Below are positions 11,101 through 26,100 of a stretch of 64,000 nt of DNA, piece after piece. Numbering within the stretch: the stretch's first letter is position 1; every line of letters starts with the position of its first letter. The notes under the pieces are model-generated. The model saw only the letters and a program-made list of their open reading frames with translations, was not told where the DNA came from and did no database searches. The translations under genes were made by a program, and so were the position numbers. Source of the DNA: Leptasterias polaris (lineage: Eukaryota; Echinodermata; Asteroidea; Forcipulatida; Asteriidae); the NCBI GenBank assembly GCA_037783415.1, contig JAZGTN010000073.1, positions 2,666,001 to 2,730,000 on the forward strand, in the 5' to 3' direction.

Positions 11101-14100
11101 TAGCTTAATCATCATAGTTGGAAACTACTTCATTTCACTTTCAAAACTCGTAAACAAAATTCATATTTTCAATCTTTCTAATCAAAGCTCAGTTTGTCAC
11201 CATGTTTCCAAATGTTTTTGAATAGATATTCAAGATCTTCTAATTTGAGAAAATTGATTTCATTAAATCACAATTAGAATATTATTTCATGTTCCATCGA
11301 TAAGTAAATGAATGTTTTGATGGTCATTTGTAATCTGGTGAAAAAAAACCAATGTATTATTGATTTGTCAAAGAAACCACATCACACCAAAGATTAGTTC
11401 AGTTTTTTCTAAAACAAAATGTAGAACTATAGTACATGGATAATGCTGAGCTCAGTTGCCGCTAATGTTCAGTTCAGATCTGTGTACTGAGAGAGTTGCA
11501 ACATTGAGGGACCCGTTTTCTTTGGTCACATGATTGTTGGATGCCATTTGCCGTCCAAATGTGCAGTCTTAGTCTGGTACTCTGTTCGCACACGTGTGTT
11601 TTGGGACTGTAAAATACTTCTAATTACACGTTGTTGCAACTCTCAATATACACAGCTCTGGTCTGTGTCTGCAGTGCTTGCCCTCTATGTCAGCTGTTGA
11701 AAAAGAGTATCAATACCATATGTCATGCCTGTACACTACCAAATTAACCAGATCAACCAATGGGAAAGCTGTGATAATAGGACACTTTTTGGGACAGTAG
11801 GTGGCAGCAGACTTACCAGGCAAATTTCCATTGTTTGCGCAAATCTGAGCATGCGCACATTTCTGAGAACAATTGATTGACCTGGTAAGTCTGCTGCCAC
11901 CTGTTTTATCATAGAAAGAGAACCAAGTGAAGCGAATATGTGTAAATTTGTGAACATCTGCTCTGAGTCGATTTGTACACGATGCCGATCTAACGGGATG
12001 ACAATTTTTGCCTTTCCCATTGGTCTCTAATTAATTTTGAATCATAGCTGTAGCTAACCATTTGCACTAACTCGCTTTGCACACACTGCATGCTTTTAAG
12101 AAACGGCTCCTTGCTAGCATTGCTGAGCTTTATGTTATGTTTGAAGATGAAGCCATCTTCGGAACGATATGTAAACTTCATACCATCATCCCTACCTACA
12201 CCAACCCCTCCCGGAGTGAATATGTCCCGGAGGAATACACTATCCGAGAAGCCTTTCTGACAGAAACGTTTCTCAGATTCAAACTTTGGGGGCATAAAAA
12301 CTGATATAATTTTTACATAACCATAAAACTTTGAAGTGAAACATTTCTCAAAGTGCTTTATACTATCGGAAGCTGCTGTAGGCTTCTAACCAATAGGTTT
12401 TCATTGCCATTAATGTTAAGAGTGATTACCAAACGCATACATTTCCTTTAAGTGCAAATTTTTACGTGGCGTTTGGAAAAGGTAGCATGGAACACATATA
12501 AACAACTTACTGGTTTGGCATTTAATTTGACTGTATTTTATCGTCTCCTTTGTTGGTTGTGCATAATAGAAACTACGAGCATCTGAGACCAAGGTGGATG
12601 AGCTGACTCATGAGCTAGCGGCTCACAAAGAAGACATCCAGAAGATGAAGAAACACATCCAAGAAGAAAAAGAGGTCATTGTTTTTCCATTGCTTTTAGT
12701 TTATTGAAAAATTAATTAATTGAAAAAGTTATGGTGAAATTGTTTTTAAAAAAATTTAAAATTACATTGCGATTCTGCCTCTTGTAAAATTGAATTTTCA
12801 TTAGCAATAGTTGAAACCACTCCCAGAATTTTTAAAATCTATTGGTGATTATTACTTTTCATTACAAAACTTTGAGAATTTTAAGATCTTGTACTGCTGT
12901 CATTGTTACAGGCAACCTTGTTTTTTTTGCACTTCATTTGCAAAGGTTGTATAAAGACTTGAAAACGTATTCATTTAGTTTTTTTTGTTTTTTTTATCAG
13001 GGTAATTTTAACACCAGAGTTAGCCCCCCTTGAAAAAAGGGAAGGGAAGCTAAAATTCAGTAAACATTTTTGTAAATAAATTGTTTGAATTTGTTTGATT
13101 TCTAGACGGAAGAGAAGTATAAATCAGAGAGAGACCACGCCAAGACACAATTTCTTGAAATCCAGAGGCTAGAGAAGACAGCAAAGGCTGATGTTGAGCA
13201 GATGCAGAAAAGGGTAAGAACAAAAATATCAAAATATTATTTACACTGAAAACAGAAGCAATCTTGCTTTCTTTGTGGTATTTAAAAAATAAATATTAAA
13301 AAAGAAGGTTGCACAGTTTTTTTAGTAGCCCACAGAGCAAGTTGAGACCTGGTTTGTACTAGCCCGTAGTACATTTTCCTAGACAACGTCACCATGCTAG
13401 TGTTAAGAAGGGTGAGCCCTGAGAACAATGCACAGTACTTGTGCAGCATCAGAGTACAGCTTTCTCCTGAAGACGATGAGAGTTCACTGATGAAAATGTT
13501 TCAGTTTTTAGATGTGGGGGGGGGGGGGGGGAAACCCAAGAAACTTATTCCAGTGAGAATTCCCCACAGTCAGTTGTTTCACCACCGGTCCTTTTCATAG
13601 AGAGACTATTTTCATGTACGTGTGTACATGGTGTTACTGCAAATTTTACAAGTTTGTATTATGCAAAGTTTCAAGTCCTACTTTTTCTTCCTGTTTTAAT
13701 TGGTTGAACAAACTTGGACCTTGGAAACATATCTGCACTTTAGTTTCTTGAAGTCTTTTCTTTAGTTTAATAAAAGTACTATTTGCTCCTGTACCTGCAA
13801 CATTGATTTCTGAATGAATGTTTTTGAACAGATCATGAAAGTTTAAAAATTATTTGGGCACCTATCGTTCACACGCGCCTTACTTTCAAGGGAGGGTATA
13901 CCTTGGGTACTTACTCAAAAAATTATTATTATTATTTTTTTTTTAATGAGATATCGCCTTACTCACAAGGCCACGGACGGCCATTTCAAGGTGAGGGCTA
14001 CACATAACTGATTTGGGCTATCGACCCAAAACAATTGACACCAGGGGCACGTTGCCTCCTACTCCTGGGGCTGAAACAGGGTTACCCCCTTCACAGTCCT

Positions 14101-17100
14101 TAAGGATGTAGGCATGGGTATCATCCACTAGGAGCCTGTCTGGTAGAGCAGAATGCACTACCTTCCCAACTTTTTCGAAGCAATTATGGTTAAGTGCCTT
14201 GCTCAGGGGCACAAGTGTCATGACCGGGTATCGAACCCACACTCTGCTGCTGAAAACACCAGAGCTTAGGTCCGGTGCTCTAGACCGCTCGGCCACGACA
14301 CGCCATCATAATAACTTGGTAAGAAGCACTGCAGCTGTTAATAATGTGTAACGTTTTGAGAAACAATTCCTTTCAAAGGAATGTGGTTTTAGAGAGAGGA
14401 ATTCAAAACTATTTCTATCTCAGGAAACGTTTCTCAGATTGTGTATTCCAATTACGGATTATTCTTCCTGCGTGGACATAACCGCTCCAGATTTTCGGGG
14501 ATATCTATTAAAAAAACGCTACCACCTTTTGAAATGAAGTTTATCAGGTTGGTTTTATTGTGTCTATCTACATTTATATAAGATCAAAATAATCAAACAG
14601 TTCCAAAAAGCCAAATGTATACTTTGCCTTTAATGTTTAAACATTTGCGCTCTTTAATGAGGCCCAAGTTTGAGACTTGCACAGTCACTTGATTGAATTC
14701 ATGCTAGCATGAACATCTCAACTATACTCTCAACATTTTTTCCCTAGTTGGAGCGATTCCGCAGTCGCATCATGCAGACAACGTTTTCCACCCCCGGGTT
14801 CAAGATGCCGGACCAAGACGCCGATGTCAGCGATGACACCATCGTCGAGACGATGAAGAAAGTGATCGATGACAGGACGGACGTCAGGAATAAACTCCGG
14901 GATCTGAAGGAGATCAACAAGGGTCTGGAAGCTTACAAGAAAGATTCCAAGACGCATGGGAAGACACTCAAGCAGCAGATGGTTTCATTGGAGGTAAGGA
15001 GGATACAAACCTGGGCCCAGTTTCATAGAGCTGCTTTAAGCACAAAAAGTAGCCAAGGACAAACAAAATGCTGCTTAGCAGAATAAGGTTACCAACCAAA
15101 ATACACTGCCACATGCATCATTTCTGACTGGTACCATGCAAATTTGTGCTAATCATAAAAATTGTAAGCAAAATAATATTGTATGCTGAAGCAGCTCTAT
15201 GAAATTGTGCCCAGTGCTGTGTCATAATTTTCAAAGCAGGCCTGTGGCTGTACGTGGAATTATGAACTCTCACCCAGTTGCTGCATGCGCTTGCCCTCCC
15301 CCGAATCATTTTTATGGAGAGCTTGCACGTGCTAACAGTATCTGGATGAGAATTCATAATTTCATATACAGCCACAGGCCTGCATTGATCATGATGCCAC
15401 AGTCCCTTTAAACTTTAACTCTTTAAATGATGTTTTCTTTAGAATGAAATCAACTAAAAAACTAAGTAAAAGTTAGCAAGAACAGGGCCTTTTTGTTCAT
15501 TGATCTAGATATTGACTTAATTTCAGAAACGTCTTCAAGACGGAGGTAGGACTTGCACCCATCTTCGCAACGAGATCAAACTGCTATCATCAGTCACTGT
15601 GGATGAGAGCCTCCAAGGGGTTAAAGACACCGTTGCTATGATGCTACAGGATGAGTTGTCATGGCAACAGGAGTATGAGAATGTATTGGAGAAGTGCGGC
15701 ATAGATGTCAACACTCCTGGACAAGGTAAAACCTCTTCTGAAATGTCACTTTTTTTTAAACATAAACAATTTTCATTTGTGTTTTTACCCAAACATCAAT
15801 GTACGTTAAGCACTGTATACTCGGTACTTTCCCCGAGTCCTGTGAACAAAATCTGCAGGCATATTGTTTAAAGGCACTGGACACGTTTGGTAATTACTCA
15901 AAATATATTTGAGCATAAAAACTTACTTGGTAACGAGCAATGGAGAGCTGTTGATAGTATAAAACATTGTGAGAAACGACTCCCTCTGAAGTAACGTAGT
16001 TTTTGAGAAAGAGGTAATTTCTCACTAAAATATTTGAATCTGAAAAAGACTTCAGGCATCTGAAAGCACACAAATTTGTGCAACAAGGGTGTTTTTTCTT
16101 TCATCATTTTCTTGCAACTTCAATAACCAATTGAGCCGAAATTTTCACAGGTTTGTTATTTTATGCATATGTTGGGATACACCAAGTGAGAATACTGGTC
16201 TTTGACAATTACCAAAGGTGTCCAGTGCCTTTAAACAATATTGTGGTACCCTTAGCTACCTGCCAAGTTCAGTGGTCTAGTGGTAAGACATCTGCTCTAG
16301 AATGGCAAAGGTCATGGGTTCGAATCCCACCTGAGTATATATGCCTGTGGATTTTCTTTCACAGGCTTGGGGAAAGTACTGAGTACTTACTGTGCTTAAC
16401 ATACATCGGTGTATGGGTAAAAACAAAAATGATGTTCTTTATCGTCGTTGCAATTTTATCATCTATTAAAGTAAATAATTTCCAAATTTCCTAAAACACA
16501 ATTAGGGCAATACTTCTTTATCTCAAAACCATTAGCCAGATTTTGGTTTCAGATTTTGAAATTTACTTGGAGCAGTCTTTAGAAAAGTTTTTGTTTGAAA
16601 TACATTTTGGCTTCTGTTTAATTGAAAAGTTTTCGTACACCTGCAAGCTGAGAAATAAGTGAGGCAAAATGGAAAACGTAGCTGCCACAATTGCTTGCAG
16701 ATTTCCTAAACGAAGACCGGTTGTAACTTCGTTTTAAAGTTTATTATTGCCTAATGCATCTTTTTCTGAAGGAGAAGTTCGAGCATGTATCAATTACTGT
16801 TACATCTTCTTTATTTTTTGTCTAGGTCTGGCTGCATACATTAACGACCTGAAATCCCAAAAGGAGGCTGCCCAGAAAGAGGCAGCAGAAGTCCAGTCAA
16901 AGTTCAACAAACTGGAGAAGATGTTGAAGAGCGATACGAGCCAAGAAGTTGGACGACTTAAGAGCGAGTATGAAACTAAACTGGCTGATGAACTAGAGAA
17001 GACTCGACTTGAAGGTAAACAAAAATTTCACCCCTTCGTTCTCATCTTTGGCCTCCTCTTTCTTAAAGTACCCCACCACCTTAAGAGGTCATTTTTTTAT

Positions 17101-20100
17101 CCCCCTTTACATCCTGTATCTTGTTGGTGAGTGAGATGTAATTCCACTGTAAGCCACGCCCACTTCACACAACCTGGCTCCAACTTTTACTAGAAGTCCA
17201 TAAAGAATGCATTTAGCAATTTTTTTCATTTTTTCAAATCTCAGTCAGGACACTTTTGTGTCCCTGGACTAATTGCTTCTCTTCACCCAGGAGTATAATA
17301 AATTATTGCAAGGGTAGATATAGTTGATGTGAATTATTAACAAACTAACTATGCACCCATTTAGCTGCCGCTGTATGCTCCAAAGGAGATGAGGATGTTG
17401 AAAACATATTTTCCAAGCTTCGGAAAGGTCAATTGTCATTATTATCTTATAACTTTCTTTCCAGTCAATAAGAAGCTCCAGACGATGCTTGATGAGGTAC
17501 GCCAGGAGGAGCTGGTGAAAAGAGAGAATGCTCTGAAGATACAGACAGAGAGAGTTAAACAACAAGAAGCTGTGATCCAAGAGCTCAGACAGGTACAGAA
17601 TGAGTTCCAATTTAACTTCCTGCTAAGAGCAAGCTTTACAGAGCTACCTAATCTTTTAGAGACCATGGGGCGGAAGGTGGCTTGTGTTAAAATGCCATGC
17701 GGCTGCAAGCAGCTTGTATCAAAATGCCCATTATAGTGTCCACAAGTGGCTTGTGTCAAAATACCATAGAGGCCGCAAGTGGCTTGCACTAAAATGCCCA
17801 TAGTTTCCGCCAATGGCTTGCACTAAAACGCCCATAGTGTCCACAAGTGGCTTGTATCAAAATGTTCATAGTGTCTGCAACTGGTATTTATCAAAATGCC
17901 ATCGAAGCCGCAATCGTCGTGTTCCAAAATGCCCACAATATCTGCAAGTGGCTTAAATATAAAAATGCTCGATGTCTGCAAGGTGAAGGTTTGACCTTCC
18001 ACTCAACAAGAAATTTCAAAGTAAAGCTCTTGTCCAGAACTGACATGGGAAATGGTAAAGCCAGATTTCACCAAATGAATATACTCTTTGACAATGCACA
18101 AAAATGTTGCATTCAATATTTATTATTAACGCACGAATAGAACCGAAGTACCCTTATCGCTAAGAGAAGCATCTCGCCCAAGTGTTTCTGGTGACTGATG
18201 CATATATTATATGTCATTGCGTTTATGCAAATTGTGATTTCTGCAATGTACCGATACAGATACAAAGACTAAATTTAAGTAATGTAGTAAACACTTTTCA
18301 TTGTATTTCGCTGTTTTGTTTAATATTTCAGGCGATGACAGAGAAAAACTCAACAGACGGAAAGCTAGAATCTCTTGAAAGGCAATATGAGGAGAGATTG
18401 AGGGAGTCTGCAGCAGCTGAGGTAAGTTTAGAGACGAGCAGGGAACTGGATCGAGGAAAGTTTGGTTCTCAAGTACCGAGTGGCAGAACTAACTCGTGGA
18501 GTAGATTAGGAATTGGGATTCTACCTAATTCATATATGAAGAGCTTGTCTTGCTGTTATCTACTGCGGTTAGTAGATTGGGAATTTAGAGACTACCTAAT
18601 CGAGATATTAAGAACTTGTCTTGCTGTTATCTACGGCCGTGGAGTAGATTGGGAATTGGGAGACTACCCAATTCAGATATGAAGAATTTGTCTTGCTGTT
18701 ATCTACTGCTGCAGAATAGATTGGGAATCGGGAGACTATCGAGTTCAAATAAGAACTTGTCCTGCTGTTTGTCTACTATTGCTACTAAGTTGGAAAAACT
18801 GGAAGACTACCTATAGCTCCCTTGTTCTAATATGGACTTGTCTTGCTGTTTATCTATTACTAAGGAGTAGAAAGGGGAACTGGGGGATATCAACTTTCAC
18901 TTAGTGGATTGGGGAACTTCTGGTAGTTATCTTTACTGTTGTGGAGTAGAATATATTGTCTCAACATTTCATCTTGCCTGCTCTATCGAAACTGTTAGGC
19001 TAGTTTTTATGGACTGGTTAAATTCATAACCAAAATTATTTTACGTTGGCTTATTAATTCATCCACAAAATGCGATTTAAGACTACTCACATTATTTTCG
19101 AACTTACTACATGTACAACCCAACCTGGGAACTCATCGCTTGTGATTTCCAAAATTGTTTACTTTGACCGCAGTCTCAGGTGCTCCACTACAGAAGGCCA
19201 GTCCTTCTCTGGATGTCACCCCCATTCATACTGCATTGTATTGTTTTACAATTTGTGATATATTTGTATTGATCGTTAATCATTATTTATCTGTATGTAT
19301 GAAAGTATGAATGGAAATAAAACAAACAAACAAACTCTGCCTTTTATAACTTTGACAGAAGAGGCTTAGAGACGAGCTAACCTCATTCAATGAGAAATAC
19401 CAGTCTGAGGTGAGCATCTTACAAGACAAGATGGTCACTACGGAGAAACAACACCTGACGGAGACGGGGGCATTCAGGGAGCAGATTAAGCAACATGCTC
19501 TGACCATCGTGGCATTAGAGGATAAGATAATCAAATCCGGGAAAGACTTGGCCAGGGGTCAAGCCAAGGTGGTTGAACTACAGCAGAAACTCTCGGGTAA
19601 GATGACTATGCTAGACCTGGATATTAATTAAGTACATCACCCTTAAGGTTGTGTGGCCTGAGGCAATTTACTGTCAACCATTTTCAGGCATTTTCTAGGA
19701 AGAAGAAAATGCATCGTGCAAAATGAAACGATTCATGCATGAATTGTTTCTCAGTTTTCTGAGGGTTGGTGTCCGTTCGCGATTGCTGTGGCCAGAGGTG
19801 TGGTTGGTACTTGCTGTCACCTTGCTGAATGTGGATGGATTTGACATTCTTGTGAAGATACTTAACATTTTTGTTGCTGTTTTCTCAGCAAGTAGACACT
19901 ATATTCAGCTGAAACTTTCACATGTGACTTTTATTGTATCCTTCTTGTATATTTTTGCCTTTAAATAAGCATTATGTTGACATAAACCAATCTATGACCC
20001 TACCTTTATGGTAGCCCATTTGATTTACTTGTTCAATTTCGTTGCTACCTTTCAGAGCAAACCAAGAGGTCTCAGGAGACGCTGTTGAAGTTCCAGAAGC

Positions 20101-23100
20101 AAGCCAGTAAGCCACAGTTACCTCCTAAACCAGTCATCGTCCAGCAACCTGCTGCAGATGTCAAAGGCATGGAGCAGCTCATCGCCCTACTCAAGTATGT
20201 TCAACCTTTGTTTTTCAAACTTTTATAAAAAATTTATTAATTCTTATTCCAAGAGTTTCATAGTTTTCTACTATAAAAAAGTTCAATGTTCTTCTTGAAG
20301 TCAATAATCACTTTAATATTTCTTGTTTTCTTTCAATGTTGCTTTATCATTGTATAAATTAGAAAAATACTTATCACAATCTCTGCCCTCGCAGGTGCCA
20401 ATTTATCCGTGGGTGAAGAGAAGCAGTTAGAGTTGAATCTCTTCCTTAAAGGGCACAAAAGTGTTATGACCAGGATTCGAACCCACACCCAAATCAATGA
20501 CTTAGCCACCACAGACATACAACGATGCTAAATCTTGTTCTCCTTTTCCACAAATTTAGGCGGGAAAACTCTGATATAAAGAAAGAGGTCCAAGGCCAAC
20601 AAGATATTATTCTTGGTCTCCGGCGTGACCTGGCGGGTGCATCTGCCCATCTCTCAGATATGACTGGTGAGCTGAACGAGCGACAGAAAGAGGAACTCGA
20701 GAACAACCGAGTGTTGATTCGAGACCAAGAGGCTGAACTCACCACTCAGAGGCAACAGCTCGTCAAACTCTCAGAACTCGTTGACAAGAAGACGAGCGAG
20801 ATGGAGAAGTTGGTCAAGGATCTCGGGTAAGAATGAACTTTTTCGGAGAAATTTTTGTTTAAACTGAACTTAAGCGTCCCAATCCTAGAAAATATTTTTC
20901 CGTCATGACAACTCGAAGAAGATCTTCCATTATTTTCCTTGTCTAATCTCAACAGTGGCCAGAAGGAGTTGGTTTCCAAACACAAGCAAGAGGCATTGAT
21001 GCGTGGGGATGAGTTGGCGAAGATACAAGGGCAGCTGAATCATGAGCAAGAAAACAGCAAACGAGCCCTGGAGCAGGTCCAACAAGAGGTAAGTAGGACT
21101 CAGAACCCCACAGTTTCCATTTCTGAGTATTTTTTTAGAGTTGATTGGGTGGAGTGGGGGGACTGGAAGTGGTTGGAATCAAGCACGGGTTCGAACAGAG
21201 CTTTAAATTTCAAATTGGAAATCATATCAGAATGTTGTAGCAAACATATTGAAGATATTTGTTCTTGTTGTAATGTCTCAATGATCAAGGAAGTTGTTTG
21301 AAAGTTTGTTTTTTTCCAATTCCAAATAAGTTTTTCTTTTACTTCAACTTGAGCACACAGATTATAAAGAAATATGTTATTGCTCAACATGAAAATGGTA
21401 TATGAATAACAACATACTAAAAGTGAAGTGTGAAAGTTTTGAGAAATCTTGGGCGCGATTTCACAAAGTACTAAAGATATAAAGCCACGGGTTCTGTATG
21501 TTGCGTAAAGCACTAAAAAAAAAACAGTTACACCTATTGCAAAGAGAAGGGGTTTGCCCTTATGTTTTTGGCAGTGGCTGCTGAATGCACCGCAGCACCT
21601 TGTAAACCCTTATAAGGTGCTACATAAATGGGTCTCCTCATTCATAAAATTCAAAAACCTGTCCTAAAATGTTTCTGTCTGTTCAAGCATCTTAAGTACC
21701 TCATTGGTAGATACGCACGCTATTCAATACTTAGCTTGATCAAGTGCATAATATATAATACAATCATGAAAGTTACCTTGGCTCATCACATCTTTGGTAT
21801 TTCAGGGAATGATCACCAGCGAGATGTCGGCTTTTGGAGCTCAGTGTCGTGGGGAGAGACACTCCCAAGTCATCGCGAGGCAACGTGAAGCCCTCGCTGA
21901 GTTGAGGTCACGTATCAAAGGAATGGAATCAAACAGACCTCCATGTATGTACAAATCATTATCCTTTTTTTGTGCTCAAAATGCAATCTAGGTAGTTGAC
22001 CAGCAGGTTGACCATACCATTAGTCTCTGTTCCAAGACGCTCCAGTTGTGTAATCACGAATACATGTAGTCACGAAAAACCTTGTCAGCGTTAGAGGGCG
22101 CCATCATTCCATGTAACCACTATCACCCCTCAAGCAGTTACAGGAATGATAGAGCCCTCTAGAGGTGAGCGGTTTGGGGGTTATAGTAGTTTAGATAGTG
22201 GTTAGGTTTTCGTTACCACATCTGTCTGTGACTACATAGCTCGAGCGTCTTGGAAGCAAGACTAGTCTTTACTGATAAGATTCATTCATCAAACATCGGA
22301 GTGAGAAACCCAAGAAATACATTCATTTTCCCTGATACAATTATCACAAAAGATGGAAGTAACTATTTGAAATAATTTTTGATGAATTGTTCTCCTCAGT
22401 ACCGACCCAAGACCAGGCTCTGCAGCAGGTGATCCTCCTCAAGAAGGAGCTGGCTGAGATGCGAGCCAAGCAGGCCCAGATCATCGACCAAGGAGCCAAC
22501 CCTGAGGCCCTGCTTGACCGAGAGGTCGCCAAGGCACGCGGGCAAATCTCTACGGCGTCATCCGATGCTGCGATCGAGCGCAGTGCGCGGGTAGAAATGC
22601 AGCATAGCCTGGAAATCAGTGAACAGTCGGTAAGAATTTTGAATTATCATTTTGTCGTGATTTTTATCATTCTTAGTATGCCTCAAGAAGTGAACCTTAT
22701 ACTGTAGCTCAGAAGTACGGAGCCCAGAAAGGGACAAGGTTTTTTAATTTATTATTTCGTACCCTCAAATTATTTTGTTCCCTCAAAATATAATTTCGTT
22801 CCCTCAAAATATTGTTTCGCTCAAAAGATGTTGATGAAACAAAATAATATTTTTAGAGAACAAATTAATATTTTGTGGGAACGAAAGAATAAATAATGAA
22901 ACCATATTCCTTTACTGGCTCCATACAGGAAGCTCCATGCCTCAGGAAACAAATTTAAAATACTGCTCTTGTGGTTTTGGATTATCGTTATTTTACAATC
23001 TACGCTAATGTTATCTGTCCTCAGTATCTCAAACTATCCCAGTCCGTTGCGAATCTGCTGAGCCTGGGTGAGGTCGCAGGTCAAGAGTCAATGGGTCACT

Positions 23101-26100
23101 TACCAAGAGACGAGCGAGAGAGACTCGACGGCGAGCGCGCCAACACCAACGAGTTGATAGCGAGTCGTCTGCGCACACTGAACCAGAGACTGGACAGGAA
23201 AGACGAACTGCTCAAGGATTACGAGAAGGATTTAGAGAGGCTGCGATTGGCTGAGAAGCTGGCCAATGAGAAGGCTATGCAGGTGGAGACTCTCGCTGTA
23301 AGTGACTACCTTTGTAATTGACTCTCTTTTCTGATAATATATACCAACTTCTAGTAAAACCATGTGATATAGATCTCTTGGCTTTTCTGATTGACCTTTC
23401 AAGTGTGCATTTATTCTTTATATATTTCCAACTGTTAGATGTACTCCTGACAACAACCCCCCCCCCATTTCCATTTTCTATGTTATGTTTAATAATGTAA
23501 CTGGCTGTTATAGTAAGTTAATAGGCATGTTTCTTTGTATTTTTGTTTGTTCTCATATTACCTTTAATGTGAGATTGTATATTCTGTGGTCCTTTTATCC
23601 GGAGGTCGTTGGTTCAAATCCCGCTCCAGTCAATTTTTCTTTGTTTAACCCCAAATGTTTTACTTAATATTTGCAATCTCCCAACCCAAATCTTCGCTCT
23701 TCACATTGTTGTCTGTTTAATGTGTAAACTAAGTTCTTGTCCATCTGAATATTAAATGGACTGATTTACTTGTCATGGTTATGTTTATTTTTACATATGT
23801 TATATATATTTTTATAAGCCTCTTATATTTTGCAGATTTTTCGTTTTTATTTAATAAGTGTTCCATCTTAAGACTGGATTAATAGGCTCTCGAGTCACAG
23901 TGGTTTGATTAATCCTGGCCATCTTTGGATGAATTATTTGTTTTGTGATGTTTCTTTCTTGCCTTTACAATTTATGTTGCCTTTAATTATAAGCCTGTGT
24001 TCAATTGCTGCTTTATTATTTTGTTACTTAACTTGGACTTTCAATGTTTGCTCTCTACACCCATACCCATTCTCTTCTCTCCCATCCCCGGCCCCTTACT
24101 CTTGCTTTTTAAATAAATTTATTAATTTAAGTCTGTACATTTTTTAAACTAGACATCCTGTTACCTATTCTGTTCTATATTGAATTATCCGTTCACTCTC
24201 ATGTATGTCTGTATGAATGTTGCATATTTTGGCCGAATAAATAATAATAATAATGAAAGTAATAATAATTTGATATGTTGAATCTTATCGTTTGGTCTCC
24301 TTGCATCATAGAATGATCTTCGTGGACGATCCGAGGAGGCTCATTATTTACGTGAGACGCTGAAAAGAACCAGAGAAAGCTTAGACCAAGAGAGACAATT
24401 AAATAGAGCCATCAAGAGTAAAAAGGTCGGTAGCTTTTTCTGCTTCATTCCTTTTCTTTCTGTTGATAAGATTAGTATTCCTTGCCCAGTGATAAGCCAT
24501 TATCAATCCTAGGGAAAGCCAATCCTGGCGGTGATTTTAAAGGGTCGGGGTGAAAGAATGAGTTGAGTTAACGGCAAAGTATACCTTTGGTTTTTGGAAC
24601 TGTTCGATTGTTTTATTACTATATAAATGTAGATAATATATACAATCAAACTAACATGTGAACATTTCATTTCAAAAGGTAGTCGCGTTTTTAAGATTTC
24701 ACCAAAATTCCGGAGCGAATATGTCCACGTAGGAAGAATAATCCCAAGAGGAATACACAAACGTTTCTGACAGCAACGTTTCTCAGATTTAATTTTTGTG
24801 GAGCATAAAAACTGATACCTTTTTACATAACCTCATTACTTCGAAAGGATGTTTCTCAAAACGCATTTATCCTATTGAAAGCTGCCGTACTTCTGACCAA
24901 TAAGTTTTATATTGCCATTCATTTTAAGAGTGATTACCAAACGCATACCTTCACTTTAATGATTTTGTTTCTGCTGTAATTTGTTTTGTATTTGTCAGTA
25001 GGCATTTCAATACAAGCCTCCTTTTGGCTTCTGAAAATGCCTCCATATTGGTTTGCTACATATCCATTACATCATATTATTTTCATTTCTTGACCTATTT
25101 TTGTTTTCATTGATTATTTTTTACTTAATCAGTTCTTGATTGTCTTTGATTTAAATCATTGCTCTAAATTTGTTTATTATTTTCTCTTTTTTGTTAGCTT
25201 ACCAATGTGGAAATAAATGTTGATTTGAATTGAAAATTGAATTGAATGAGTGAATTTGTAACTTTTTTGTAAGCTTAAGTTTCTTGACTTTGTCATTGAC
25301 AGACCTTCCATTTGGAGAATGACGAGAAAAACAACAAGCAGATGTGGCCAAAGCACAACTGCTACGAGGATGAAATGACCAAAATTAAGGTAATTTTCTT
25401 TTTCTTTCTAAAAGAGAAAACTTTTCTGATTTATACTGCATCAAAAATAAGTTATTTATTCAACTTTGATTGATGGTATTTTAGGATATCTACCATTCCA
25501 GCATTATCCAGGATTAAATAAATTTGTACATATATTTGGTGTTTTTAAAATTCTTTTTTACCAGATTATGTATCTTGATCTCCTCGTCTTTTGTGAAATT
25601 TTTATTTTATTTTTTTTGTAAATCTTTATCTAATCTAGCTTTCTGTGTTTTTATTAATGTATGTAAAAATGTATGTTCTGTCTTTTAAACCTTTTACATC
25701 TTGTGTATCTTGTTTTTCTTTTTCTCTGTGATAACTTTCTATTTTGCTATAGTCGATTTGTTATAGTAGGCTATTTATGGGTTATTTCTTATATCTGGCT
25801 GGCTGGGTTTTTGATTTTGTATTTTCTTTGTATTACTTAATGTTTGGTTTTGTAAGCATGTCATTTTTAGTATTACCTTGTGATACTACCGACCATGTTT
25901 TGTGTTTTTAAACCGAAATAATTATTTAATTAATTAATTAAAATATATACTAATGCATAAATGAATATGAAATGATATATTGATGAGACAAATGATTTCT
26001 AACAATTATAAACAAATATTTTTGCAGAGGGATGGAAAGAAGAAGGCGCAGAAAGACAAAATATTGAGGAAGAGCTACGAATTGGAAAGCTTAAAAGCAG

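Noticed and set aside
16262..16335. Possible functional tRNA gene
   Set aside because: The T-arm and D-arm words are good, but the anticodon and acceptor stems do not pair, and the SINE tail follows. I call it a SINE head.
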